Assembly (NCBI GenBank): GCA_043775055.1
Contig: JAYVSU010000078.1
Coordinates: 1 to 18,108, forward strand
Origin: Aalborgiella sp043775055
GTDB lineage: Bacteria; Pseudomonadota; Gammaproteobacteria; Burkholderiales; Burkholderiaceae_C
Direction: 5' to 3'
DNA: 18,108 nucleotides
A program made the position numbers and the translations under genes. The notes under the pieces are model-generated. The model made no database searches and was not told the DNA's origin. It saw nothing but the letters and a program-made list of their open reading frames with translations. Below are positions 1 through 6,624 of the stretch, one piece after another (position 1 is the first letter of the stretch; each line of letters starts with the position of its first letter).

Positions 1-52
1 AACCGGCGACGGAGTGATCTGTTCGTGAGTTCGAATCTCACCGCTTCCGCCA
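1..52 (+). tRNA. 3' part of a class II tRNA, probably tRNA-Ser (5' end outside window)
   Basis: The T arm is clear: stem GTGAG (25-29), loop TTCGAAT (30-36), stem CTCAC (37-41). It is followed by the 3' acceptor strand CGCTTCC (42-48), discriminator G (49) and an encoded CCA (50-52). Before it lies a long variable arm in which ACGGA pairs with TCTGT around a GTGA loop, so this is a class II tRNA (Ser, Leu or Tyr). Bases 1-7 would be the end of the anticodon loop and the 3' anticodon stem. A G discriminator favours serine over leucine or tyrosine. The anticodon is outside the window; AA followed by CCGGC would suit a GCU serine tRNA, but that is inference. A T-rich run (53-60) follows directly. 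Confidence 0.85.
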
Positions 53-64
53 TATTTTTTCGTG

Positions 65-104
65 TTGCTGAATAGACACATTCAGCAAGGTTTGCACACA
101 AACC
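65..104 (+). other. Two adjacent perfect hairpins downstream of the tRNA
   Basis: The first inverted repeat is TTGCTGAAT (65-73) and ATTCAGCAA (80-88) around AGACAC, a perfect 9-bp stem. It abuts a second, GGTTTG (89-94) and CAAACC (99-104) around CACA, a perfect 6-bp stem. Neither is followed by a T-run on either strand, so neither is a classical intrinsic terminator. They could stabilise the 3' end of the tRNA transcript, shape the leader of the lipoprotein gene that starts at 136, or be a protein-binding site. The pairing is seen directly; any role is inference. Confidence 0.55.
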
Positions 105-135
105 AGTTTAGACTTGACGCGTTACGAACGATTAC

Positions 136-759
136 ATGAAAAGTATCTCCATGAAAAAAACAATCGCGCTCATTACTATTTTGCTTTCAACAATCATCTT
201 GGTTGCTTGTAATGGTAGTACTACCAATAATGCAAGTGATGTTAGCAGCCCAGGTGCTGCTGCTAGAGACCACGCAGCTTGCACCAGCTCTGCTAACTGG
301 CAAAGTGTGGGAATTGGTATGTCTGCAGATCAAGTGCAAGCTAGACTTGGCGCTCCTATTAGAATAATTACTAATTCGACTTCAACCGAATACTACTACG
401 AAGCATGCCGTGGATTTTTATTTGAAAAAGCTTCTACACCGCCTAAAGCTTCAGTTCCACCGGCAGTTCCTGCATCGCCTGTCGCAGCTGCATATACGAT
501 AAAAGAAATTGGAGGCGTAGTAGTTATAAGCGGCTCTCGTGGCGTTACTAGCGTTACAAGTCCGCTTCGAATTGAAGAAGCTTTTAATTGCGAGCTTGAT
601 TACTACAAGTATCCTGGCACTGCTATTTTTGCTATTGATGAAGTTTTGTATTTTGATAATACGGCGATTCGTTCTGCTGATCAAACTTACCTACAGCCGA
701 ACGCGCACTGGAGCTATAGCACATCAGATAATTGTAGAGCAACAAGCAATCCGTACTAG
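136..759 (+). CDS. Lipoprotein with a BamE/SmpA-OmlA-like domain
   Basis: A 207-residue exported lipoprotein. The N-terminus has basic residues, a hydrophobic stretch (IALITILLSTIIL) and a lipobox LVAC, with the lipidated Cys at residue 25. Residues about 55-95 carry W..V..GMSADQVQARLGAP followed by an aromatic YYYEACRGFLF. This resembles the GMT..QV...LG.P helix-turn and following strand of BamE-like domains. A Pro-rich stretch (PPKASVPPAVPASP, about 116-129) separates it from a C-terminal half I do not recognise, which has two further Cys residues. A start at the second Met (151) would give a more standard 20-residue signal; neither start has a convincing Shine-Dalgarno site. The base composition is visibly richer in A+T than hemW next door, and the gene sits directly after a tRNA, which fits acquisition by transfer (inference). 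It could take part in envelope assembly or simply share the fold. The specific function is unknown. Confidence 0.75.
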   Translation: MKSISMKKTIALITILLSTIILVACNGSTTNNASDVSSPGAAARDHAACTSSANWQSVGIGMSADQVQARLGAPIRIITNSTSTEYYYEACRGFLFEKASTPPKASVPPAVPASPVAAAYTIKEIGGVVVISGSRGVTSVTSPLRIEEAFNCELDYYKYPGTAIFAIDEVLYFDNTAIRSADQTYLQPNAHWSYSTSDNCRATSNPY

Positions 760-760
760 T

Positions 761-2020
761 TTATAAAAACAATTCCTGCAAATCACTTAAAAAATCAAAC
801 CCACGCTCAGTGGGTTTGATGCTTTTGGGGGTTTGAATCAAGAAGTTTTTAGCAATCGCCTCTGTCAAACCGGCTTGAATACTGGTTAGTGCCAAGCCAG
901 TCCGCTCAAAAAACTGGGCTGGGTCAAAACCTTCTTTCAAACGCAGCGCGTTAAGCATGAACTCAAAGGCCAGTTCTTTGTGTTTAATGTCTGCATCTTG
1001 CGTTACGGCATTGCCTAACAAAGCATTCTGCATGTACAACTTTGGTTCTCGGTATCGCACTTGCCGGACAATGCGGTGCGCAAAGCTGAGTTTACTGTGT
1101 GCACCGGCGCCAATGCCCAAGTAATCACCAAACTGCCAATAGTTGAGGTTGTGCCAGCAGCGGTGCCCCTCTTTGGCGTAAGCAGACACCTCATAGCGCT
1201 GCAAACCAGCATTTCCTAATAGTTCGGTCAATCGATCCAACATGTCATATGCCGTGTCTTCTTCTGGGACAACGGGCGGAAACTTGGCAAAGTAGGTGTT
1301 GGGCTCGATAGTCAGGTGATAAATCGAAATATGCGGTGGCGCGAGAGACAGTGCGGTTTGCACGTCTTTGTCCAAATCTGCAATGGTTTGGCCGGGCAAG
1401 GCGTACATCAGGTCTAAATTGAAGGTGTCGAACGACTGCGCGGCTTCTTCTACCGCAGCCATCGCTTGCGCACCATCGTGAATGCGCCCCAAGGCCTTCA
1501 AATGTGCGTCATTGAAGCTTTGCACGCCAATCGACAAACGCGTCACGCCTGCGCCACGAAAGGCCTTGAAACGGTCTTTTTCAAACGTGCCGGGGTTGGC
1601 CTCTAGGGTGATTTCACAGTCTGGTGTTAATTTGACGCGGGCACGAACATCGCCCAGCAGACGATCTATCGCCTGCGGTGAAAACAAACTTGGTGTGCCA
1701 CCGCCAATAAAGATGCTGTGAACGGTGCGGCCCCAAATCAGCGGTAGCGAAGCGTCTAAATCTGCCGCCAAAGCATCCACATATTGCTGCTCTAAGTCCA
1801 ACGATAAGCCCCCTCCAGACTGCACTTCATGTGAGTTGAAGTCGCAATAGGGGCATTTTTTCAAACACCAAGGCAGATGTATATAAAGCGACAAAGGAGG
1901 CAGTGCGGCCAATTGCAGCAAGCCCGGGCGCATGTAATGCTGCACGTCTTTGGGCGCAACGAAGTTCAATGCGTCTTTTTGCGCACCTTCGTTTATGGCA
2001 TGGATTGGTATTTGTTTCAC
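761..2020 (-). CDS. hemW: HemW, radical-SAM heme chaperone / coproporphyrinogen III oxidase-like protein
   Basis: A 419-residue protein with the radical-SAM cluster motif CLKKCPYC (Cys 52, 56, 59), preceded by LSLYIHLPW and followed by DFNSHE, as is typical of HemW. GGGTPSLF (near residue 104) is the SAM-binding glycine motif. The C-terminal part (ALRLKEGFDPAQFFERTG and a final TERGFDFLSDLQ) matches the HemW C-terminal domain. HemW-type proteins bind heme and an iron-sulfur cluster and are thought to deliver heme; they are often mislabelled oxygen-independent coproporphyrinogen oxidase. The start at 2020 is GTG. The next in-frame Met (1933) would remove residues before MRPGLLQL; I kept the long form because DVQHYMRPG looks conserved in relatives (from memory). 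rdgB ends 21 bases upstream, suggesting cotranscription. The stop is one base from that of the convergent lipoprotein gene, and a terminator-like hairpin lies inside its last codons. Confidence 0.93.
   Translation of the reverse strand: MKQIPIHAINEGAQKDALNFVAPKDVQHYMRPGLLQLAALPPLSLYIHLPWCLKKCPYCDFNSHEVQSGGGLSLDLEQQYVDALAADLDASLPLIWGRTVHSIFIGGGTPSLFSPQAIDRLLGDVRARVKLTPDCEITLEANPGTFEKDRFKAFRGAGVTRLSIGVQSFNDAHLKALGRIHDGAQAMAAVEEAAQSFDTFNLDLMYALPGQTIADLDKDVQTALSLAPPHISIYHLTIEPNTYFAKFPPVVPEEDTAYDMLDRLTELLGNAGLQRYEVSAYAKEGHRCWHNLNYWQFGDYLGIGAGAHSKLSFAHRIVRQVRYREPKLYMQNALLGNAVTQDADIKHKELAFEFMLNALRLKEGFDPAQFFERTGLALTSIQAGLTEAIAKNFLIQTPKSIKPTERGFDFLSDLQELFL
787..820 (-). terminator. Terminator-like hairpin with U-tract inside the hemW 3' end
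   Basis: A perfect 11-bp inverted repeat, ATCAAACCCAC (794-804) and GTGGGTTTGAT (810-820), has a 5-base loop. Read on the minus strand, it is followed at once by TTTTT (about 789-793), the classic intrinsic terminator layout. It lies about 25 bases before the hemW stop codon (761-763), so the hairpin encodes residues KPTERGFDF. On the plus strand the same hairpin lies about 35 bases past the lipoprotein stop and is followed by CTTTT, so it might also end that transcript. Structure is seen; function is inferred. Confidence 0.55.
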
Positions 2021-2041
2021 GATAAAAATTCAGGTCTAGCG

Positions 2042-2647
2042 CTATTTTGACAACCAGCGCTCACGCATCAAAGCCAGCATGTGAGTAGCGGCTTGGCCAC
2101 GATGGCTGTTGGCGTTTTTGTCTGCTTCGCTCATTTGGGCGAAAGTTTTGCCTAAATGCGGCAAATACATCACAGGATCAAAGCCAAAACCGTTGGTTCC
2201 TACGGGTTTTTGGGTAATTTCTCCCACCACGCGACCAACGGCAATCAAGGGCTCTGGGTCATCTTTGGAACGAAGGGCTACCAAGGTGCTGACCAAGGCC
2301 GCACGGCGGTTGGTTTGACCCGCTAACTGTTCCAATAAGGCTTTGACGTTGTTGTCATCGCCTTTGGCATACCCAAATTGTGTAGCATAGAACGCAGTAT
2401 CCACGCCGGGTAGACCGCCAAAGGCATCCACGCACAGCCCTGCATCGTCAGCCATCGCAGGCAAGCCCGTATGCGCCGATGCATGGCGCGCTTTGGCCAA
2501 GGCGTTTTCCACAAAGGTACGATGGGGTTCTTCTGCCTCGCTCACGCCGAGATCCGACTGGCGAATCAACTCGATGTTCACCACTGAGAACATCGCTTGC
2601 AGCTCCGCCAGCTTGCCACGGTTGTTGGAGGCTAAAACTAACTTCAT
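2042..2647 (-). CDS. rdgB: RdgB/HAM1 non-canonical purine NTP pyrophosphatase (dITP/XTP)
   Basis: A 201-residue protein of the Ham1 family, the usual length. It hydrolyses dITP, ITP and XTP to the monophosphate and pyrophosphate, keeping deaminated purines out of DNA and RNA. The N-terminus has the nucleotide-binding motif SNNRGKLAEL. The catalytic and metal-binding region is ADDAGLCVDAFGGLPGVDTA (about residues 66-85). NGFGFDPVMYLP and the C-terminal SHRGQA complete the purine-recognition signature. It starts with ATG at 2647 and lies between rph (88 bases upstream) and hemW (21 bases downstream), all on the minus strand, so the three probably form an operon. I see no strong Shine-Dalgarno sequence. 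Confidence 0.96.
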   Translation of the reverse strand: MKLVLASNNRGKLAELQAMFSVVNIELIRQSDLGVSEAEEPHRTFVENALAKARHASAHTGLPAMADDAGLCVDAFGGLPGVDTAFYATQFGYAKGDDNNVKALLEQLAGQTNRRAALVSTLVALRSKDDPEPLIAVGRVVGEITQKPVGTNGFGFDPVMYLPHLGKTFAQMSEADKNANSHRGQAATHMLALMRERWLSK

Positions 2648-2674
2648 AAGGTCATTTTGTCTTAAAATGCTTCA

Positions 2675-2740
2675 AAAACAGCAATTTTAAGGCATAAAAC
2701 GCTTTTAGCCAGCGTATTTAATAAATAGTTTGCTATCATT
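2675..2740 (-). repeat. 3'-end repeat element, copy A (downstream of rph)
   Basis: On the plus strand this stretch contains CTTTTAGCCAGCGTATTTAA, then an AT-rich run and GTTTGCTATCATT. It aligns with copy C (14359-14424) along most of its length, and with copy B (13306-13380) over the TAGCC, CGTATTT and GCTATCATT blocks. Read on the strand of rph, the element begins with TGATAGC, and the TGA is the stop codon of rph itself (2736-2738), followed in frame by TAG. It is the most diverged of the three copies. It fills most of the 88-base gap between rph and rdgB. Confidence 0.65.
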
Positions 2741-3464
2741 CTAGTAGTGATTGCTGTTGCATCTCAATCAACTCTGCAATCCCTTTTTCAGCCAATTGCA
2801 GCAAGGCATCCATCTCTTTGCGTGAAAAAGCCACGCCTTCTGCCGTACCTTGCACCTCGATGAAATGGCCAGCGCTGGTCATAACCACGTTCATATCGGT
2901 ATCGCAGGCGGAATCTTCGGTGTACTCTAGGTCGAGCAAAGGTGTGCCCTGCACAATGCCCACGGAGATTGCTGCTACCGCTTGATGGATGGGCGATTCA
3001 GCGAGTTTGCCAGAGGCGATAAGCGTATTAACCGCATCTTGCGCAGCTACAAAAGCACCGGTGATGCTGGCTGTGCGCGTACCGCCGTCAGCCTGAATCA
3101 CGTCGCAATCCAGGTGAATGGTGCGCTCGCCCAGCTTTTTCAGATCAAAAACTGCCCGCAGAGAGCGGCCAATCAGGCGCTGGATCTCTTGTGTCCTGCC
3201 GCTTTGTTTGCCGCGTGCGGCCTCGCGGTCGCTACGCGTGTGGGTGGCGCGCGGCAACATGCCGTATTCCGCCGTGACCCAGCCTTCGCCGCTGCCTTTT
3301 TTGTGACCCGGTACTTTTTCTTCCACCGAAGCTGTGCAAAGCACCTTGGTGTTGCCAAACTCAATCAAGACCGAACCTTCGGCGTACTGGGTGTAATGGC
3401 GGGTCATGCGCACGGGGCGCAACTGGTCGGCCAAACGGGCGGCCGTTCTTACAAATTTGGTCAT
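2736..3464 (-). CDS. rph: RNase PH, tRNA 3'-processing phosphorolytic exoribonuclease
   Basis: A 242-residue protein, full length for RNase PH. It trims the 3' ends of tRNA precursors by phosphorolysis, releasing nucleoside diphosphates, and works as a ring of dimers. The sequence has the family N-terminus (RPVRMTRHYTQYAEGSVLIE), then GEGWVTAEYGMLPRATHTRS and GRTQEIQRLIGRSLRAV with the phosphate-binding arginine. DCDVIQADGGTRTASITGA is next, and DLEYTEDSACDTDMNVVMT contains the catalytic Asp region. An AGGA Shine-Dalgarno site lies 8 bases before the ATG at 3464. The gene heads rph-rdgB-hemW on the minus strand. Its stop codon is contributed by repeat copy A. Confidence 0.97.
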   Translation of the reverse strand: MTKFVRTAARLADQLRPVRMTRHYTQYAEGSVLIEFGNTKVLCTASVEEKVPGHKKGSGEGWVTAEYGMLPRATHTRSDREAARGKQSGRTQEIQRLIGRSLRAVFDLKKLGERTIHLDCDVIQADGGTRTASITGAFVAAQDAVNTLIASGKLAESPIHQAVAAISVGIVQGTPLLDLEYTEDSACDTDMNVVMTSAGHFIEVQGTAEGVAFSRKEMDALLQLAEKGIAELIEMQQQSLLE

Positions 3465-3593
3465 AACGCTGATCCTGAAAAGAGTGGAAGTTTGAAATCG
3501 AGAATGGCTGAATTAGACACCACGATGAATGAATTTTGGACATCAAGTCCCAAAAGAATAAGCGGATGTGACCCCAATAGGCTTAATTCGACA

Positions 3594-4481
3594 CTAATTC
3601 GTGGCCAATGCCTTTTGCAGTTCAACCGTAGTTTGTGGGCGCCCAACGGGGTCAAGCGCCATACACCACGCAACCACTTCGAGCAATTTCTCTGAATACA
3701 AAGCCTTTTTACGCAGCAAAGATTCTGCCAATGTGTCTTTTTCGCGTCGTTTGGCTACTTCTTGCGGCGGGTAGCCTGTCATCATGGAATACAAGCAAGC
3801 GCCAATGGCGTATATATCTGTCCAAGGGCCAACATCAGCGTTGCGCTTATACATCTCTGGTGCAGCAAAACCTGGCGTGTACATGGGTTGCGCAAACTCT
3901 GCGTCTTTATTCAGCGCCTCGCGTGCAGCGCCAAAATCAATCAGCAAAGCTCTGTCGTCATCGGTGATGAATAAGTTAGCGGGCTTGATATCCAAATGCA
4001 ACATGCCATGCTGGTGTACCACTCTGAGCCCCTGCAACAATTCATCAAAAACACTGCGAATCGTGCTCTCGCTGAAAGCTTGGCCTTTTTTGACTTGTCG
4101 CCCCGCCACGATGAAGTCTTGCAAAGTGGCGCCTTGCAAATAAGTCATGACCAAATAAACGGTTTCGTTTTGGCGAAAAAAGTTAGACACGGCAACCACT
4201 GCAGGATGCGATATCTGCGCTAAAGAGCGCCCTTCTTCAAAGAAGCTTTTAAGGCCTAATCTGTACAAAGAGAGCTTGTCTGGCATCACCCGAGGTGCTA
4301 GCTCCCCCACTTGACGCGTGGCTAAAGCTGTCGGCAAGTATTCTTTGATGGCCACCTGCCCTCCCAATTTATCAATTGCCAAGTAAACCAAACCAAAGCC
4401 GCCATCAGCCAAGGGCCGCACGATTCGGTAATCTCCGATCACGGTGTCGGCTGGCAGGGGAGCGAGGTTTACCTTTGACAT
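3594..4481 (-). CDS. Cytoplasmic Ser/Thr protein kinase (Hanks type, non-RD)
   Basis: A 295-residue single-domain kinase with no membrane segment or sensor domain. Kinase motifs appear in order: the glycine loop LADGGFGLVY (24-33), the ATP lysine in VAIK (Lys46), the helix-C Glu in FFEEGRSL (82/83), the catalytic loop HLDIKPAN (162-169, catalytic Asp164), the metal-binding DFG (182-184), and the activation-segment end GFAAPEMY. Leu replaces the Arg before the catalytic Asp, so it is a non-RD kinase, which often does not need activation-loop phosphorylation (family knowledge). It could phosphorylate cytosolic proteins; the substrates are unknown. In related genomes I recall a PP2C phosphatase gene between this kinase and rph; here the gap (3465-3593) has only 129 bases and no such gene. 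It diverges from yicC across 136 bases. Confidence 0.92.
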   Translation of the reverse strand: MSKVNLAPLPADTVIGDYRIVRPLADGGFGLVYLAIDKLGGQVAIKEYLPTALATRQVGELAPRVMPDKLSLYRLGLKSFFEEGRSLAQISHPAVVAVSNFFRQNETVYLVMTYLQGATLQDFIVAGRQVKKGQAFSESTIRSVFDELLQGLRVVHQHGMLHLDIKPANLFITDDDRALLIDFGAAREALNKDAEFAQPMYTPGFAAPEMYKRNADVGPWTDIYAIGACLYSMMTGYPPQEVAKRREKDTLAESLLRKKALYSEKLLEVVAWCMALDPVGRPQTTVELQKALATN

Positions 4482-4617
4482 AATTCTTGTAATTTACGAT
4501 AAACCCATCTTACCCAGCACTGACCGGCCTCATACTTGTGGGGTTAGATTTTTACATCTTAAAACAAGATTTTTCGCACGATTTCGGTCGTTTTAGTAGC
4601 CTCAAAGGAATATTTTC
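4482..4617. promoter_or_regulatory. Divergent intergenic region between the kinase and yicC
   Basis: These 136 bases must hold promoters for both the minus-strand kinase and the plus-strand yicC-gmk-rpoZ run. I could not find a convincing -35/-10 pair on either strand. The only clear signal is an AAAGGA ribosome-binding site (4604-4609), 8 bases before the yicC ATG. A weak ATCTT/AAGAT inverted repeat (4556-4570) followed by TTTT is present but probably too weak to terminate transcription. Confidence 0.4.
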
Positions 4618-5559
4618 ATGTCAGTTCACAGCATGACCGGCTTTGCAAGCGCACAAGCAGACATTCGCCAAACCCTCGCAACGGCATCAACAACATCGCT
4701 TGTACGGGTGCAACTTGCCGTTGAAATACGTTCTGTAAACAGCCGCTTTTTAGATATTTCATTCCGCCTCCCAGACGAATTACGACAAGCTGAGCCTGCC
4801 CTGCGCGCTTTACTAACGACCCAAGTGAAACGAGGCAAGGTCGAATTGCGTGTGGCCTTGGAAAACGCCATGTCTAATTTGCCTTCTCAACCATCCACCG
4901 AGATGTTGGCACTGTTGAACCAGATTCAGGACACCATCAAAATCACCTTGCCTGACGCACGGACACTGAGCGTTGCGGACATCATTCGTATGTCAAACGG
5001 CCAAAACCATGCGCAAAATTCAGACGTTGAAACAACTGGAGCGCTGATGCAGCTTGCCCAAACCGTTATTTCAGCTCTTTTGGCCGCTCGACAACGCGAA
5101 GGTGTGCGTTTAGCTGACATGCTGTGCGACCGGATTGGACAATTACGCCAATTGGCAGTACTTGCTGGCCCGCTGATTCCACAATTGGTGGCCCAACAGC
5201 GCAACAAGTTTCTAGAACGCTGGAGTGAAGCGCTTTCACTCGGCAGCGCCGAGGCCAAACCATCAGCACAAGCAGAGCAAGCAGCGATGGAGCGGGCACT
5301 CAGCGAGGCGACCGCCTTTGCCATTCGCATCGATGTGGCAGAAGAATTGACCCGTTTGGCTTCGCATTTAGATGAAATTGAACGTTTATTGGCCAAAGGT
5401 GGTGAAAACGGCAAGCGCTTGGACTTTTTGATTCAAGAATTGCACCGTGAAGCCAATACCTTAGGTGCTAAATCATCTGTTTTGGAGCTCACCCGCATAT
5501 CGGTTGAAATGAAAGTACTGATTGAACAAATGCGTGAGCAAGTCCAAAACATTGAATAG
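4618..5559 (+). CDS. yicC: YicC/YloC-family endoribonuclease
   Basis: A 313-residue protein, slightly longer than the usual 285-300. The family hallmark SMTGFA is at the very N-terminus, followed by VEIRSVNSRFLDISFRLP in the N-terminal domain. The C-terminal domain has RIDVAEELTRLASHLDEI, GKRLDFLIQELHREANT and LGAKS, which are highly conserved. YicC-like proteins are stress-related ribonucleases; in Escherichia coli YicC has been linked to decay of the small RNA RyhB. The ATG at 4618 has a good AAAGGA Shine-Dalgarno site. It heads a run with gmk (87 bases downstream) and rpoZ, an order kept in many proteobacteria. Confidence 0.95.
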   Translation: MSVHSMTGFASAQADIRQTLATASTTSLVRVQLAVEIRSVNSRFLDISFRLPDELRQAEPALRALLTTQVKRGKVELRVALENAMSNLPSQPSTEMLALLNQIQDTIKITLPDARTLSVADIIRMSNGQNHAQNSDVETTGALMQLAQTVISALLAARQREGVRLADMLCDRIGQLRQLAVLAGPLIPQLVAQQRNKFLERWSEALSLGSAEAKPSAQAEQAAMERALSEATAFAIRIDVAEELTRLASHLDEIERLLAKGGENGKRLDFLIQELHREANTLGAKSSVLELTRISVEMKVLIEQMREQVQNIE

Positions 5560-5646
5560 CCTTAAATAACAAGCAATAGTTCGATAAAATCAGCAGCTAA
5601 ATTTCAATGAGCAACGATGCTTACAAAAACGGTTAACTTTTAGGCT

Positions 5647-6267
5647 ATGGACTACCCCGGTCAACTTTATGTCATTGCAGCGCCCAGCGGCGCTGGGAAA
5701 TCGAGCCTGGTCAAAGCGCTAATGGAACTTGACTCGCATGTTCGACATTCCATTTCCCACACTACACGCGCACCACGCGGTCAAGAAAAGCATGGTCGCG
5801 AGTACTATTTCGTTTCAGATACAGAATTTGATGAAATGATTTTGAGGGGTGTTTTTGTCGAATGGGCACATGTACATGGGCGGCGCTATGGGACGTCAAA
5901 GCAAACTATTGAAGAACGCATTGCCAACGGAAAAGATGTTATTTTGGAAATTGATTTTCAAGGAGCGTTGCAGATTCGTAAAATTTTCAGTAATGCGGCA
6001 CTTATATTCATACTTCCACCTAGCTGGGAAGAGTTACGTTCACGTTTGGAACGTCGTGGAGAGGACATGCCAGAAGTTATTGAGCTTCGTCTTAAAAACG
6101 CTGAGTTGGAAGTAGCTCAAGCCAAACTTTTTGACTTTGTTATAATTAATGAATCGTTCGATAGCGCGCTTTTTGATTTAAAGTCCATACTGCATGCTCA
6201 ACGGCTCAAGTTTGCATCTCAACTTCGAAATCGCCCATTAACGTTTGCAGCGTTGCATATTTCATAA
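5647..6267 (+). CDS. gmk: Guanylate kinase
   Basis: A 206-residue enzyme that phosphorylates GMP to GDP with ATP, an essential step towards GTP and the precursors of (p)ppGpp. The P-loop APSGAGKS lies at residues 12-19. The GMP-binding segment has SHTTRAPRGQEKHGREYYFV, followed by FVEWAHVHGRRYGTS and DVILEIDFQGALQIR, and the lid has RRGEDMPEVIELRL. The length is normal. Its own weak promoter is possible in the yicC-gmk gap: TAAAAT (5585-5590) lies 17 bases after TTAAAT (5562-5567), a poor match. The ATG at 5647 has no strong Shine-Dalgarno site. It is followed after 24 bases by rpoZ and then spoT. Confidence 0.97.
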   Translation: MDYPGQLYVIAAPSGAGKSSLVKALMELDSHVRHSISHTTRAPRGQEKHGREYYFVSDTEFDEMILRGVFVEWAHVHGRRYGTSKQTIEERIANGKDVILEIDFQGALQIRKIFSNAALIFILPPSWEELRSRLERRGEDMPEVIELRLKNAELEVAQAKLFDFVIINESFDSALFDLKSILHAQRLKFASQLRNRPLTFAALHIS

Positions 6268-6291
6268 TTATTTCTCATTTCGGAGCTTCTC

Positions 6292-6495
6292 ATGGCGCGT
6301 ATCACTGTCGAAGATTGTTTGAAACAAATTCCAAACCGCTTTCAGCTGGTTTTGGCGGCCACTTACCGTGCCCGTATGCTGAGCCAAGGCCATGCACCAA
6401 AAATCGAAAGCAAAAACAAGCCTTGCGTCACCGCTTTGCGTGAAATTGCCTCTGGCAAAGTGGGTATTGAAATGTTGCGCAAAGTGCCACTTTGA
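6292..6495 (+). CDS. rpoZ: RNA polymerase omega subunit
   Basis: A 67-residue protein beginning MARITVEDCLKQIPNRFQLV and containing AATYRARML, the conserved omega core that wraps the C-terminal tail of beta-prime. It continues with KPCVTALREIASGKVG. It is shorter than the 91-residue Escherichia coli subunit, as usual in betaproteobacteria. In proteobacteria omega forms part of one ppGpp-binding site on RNA polymerase, which fits its place between gmk and spoT. A GGAG ribosome-binding site (6282-6285) lies 6 bases before the ATG. A strong terminator follows. Confidence 0.97.
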   Translation: MARITVEDCLKQIPNRFQLVLAATYRARMLSQGHAPKIESKNKPCVTALREIASGKVGIEMLRKVPL

Positions 6496-6550
6496 AGTGA
6501 CATTGAAATAAAACTCGGCAAATTTCCCCTGATTTGCTGGTTTCTTTAAG

Positions 6551-6579
6551 AAAAGCACCCTATGTTGGTGCTTTTTTTT
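6551..6579 (+). terminator. Intrinsic terminator after rpoZ
   Basis: AAAAGCACC (6551-6559) pairs with GGTGCTTTT (6567-6575) across a 7-base loop, and a run of eight T (6572-6579) follows. It lies 56 bases after the rpoZ stop and 45 bases before the spoT start. spoT therefore probably has its own promoter or depends on read-through. I could not identify a confident spoT promoter in 6580-6624. Confidence 0.9.
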
Positions 6580-6624
6580 GGCCTCATCACATCAAACTTT
6601 AACACTAGCCGCTAAAGTAGGGGG

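Noticed and set aside
114..142. TTGACG as a -35 box for the lipoprotein gene
   Set aside because: At 17 bases spacing the -10 position falls on TGAAAA inside the coding sequence, a poor match.
2982..3695. 237-codon plus-strand open frame across rph and the kinase end
   Set aside because: It is antisense to the well-supported rph and kinase genes, has no ribosome-binding site and resembles no family.
4926..5414. 162-codon minus-strand frame opposite yicC
   Set aside because: Ser- and Arg-rich composition typical of an antisense shadow; yicC is clearly the real gene.
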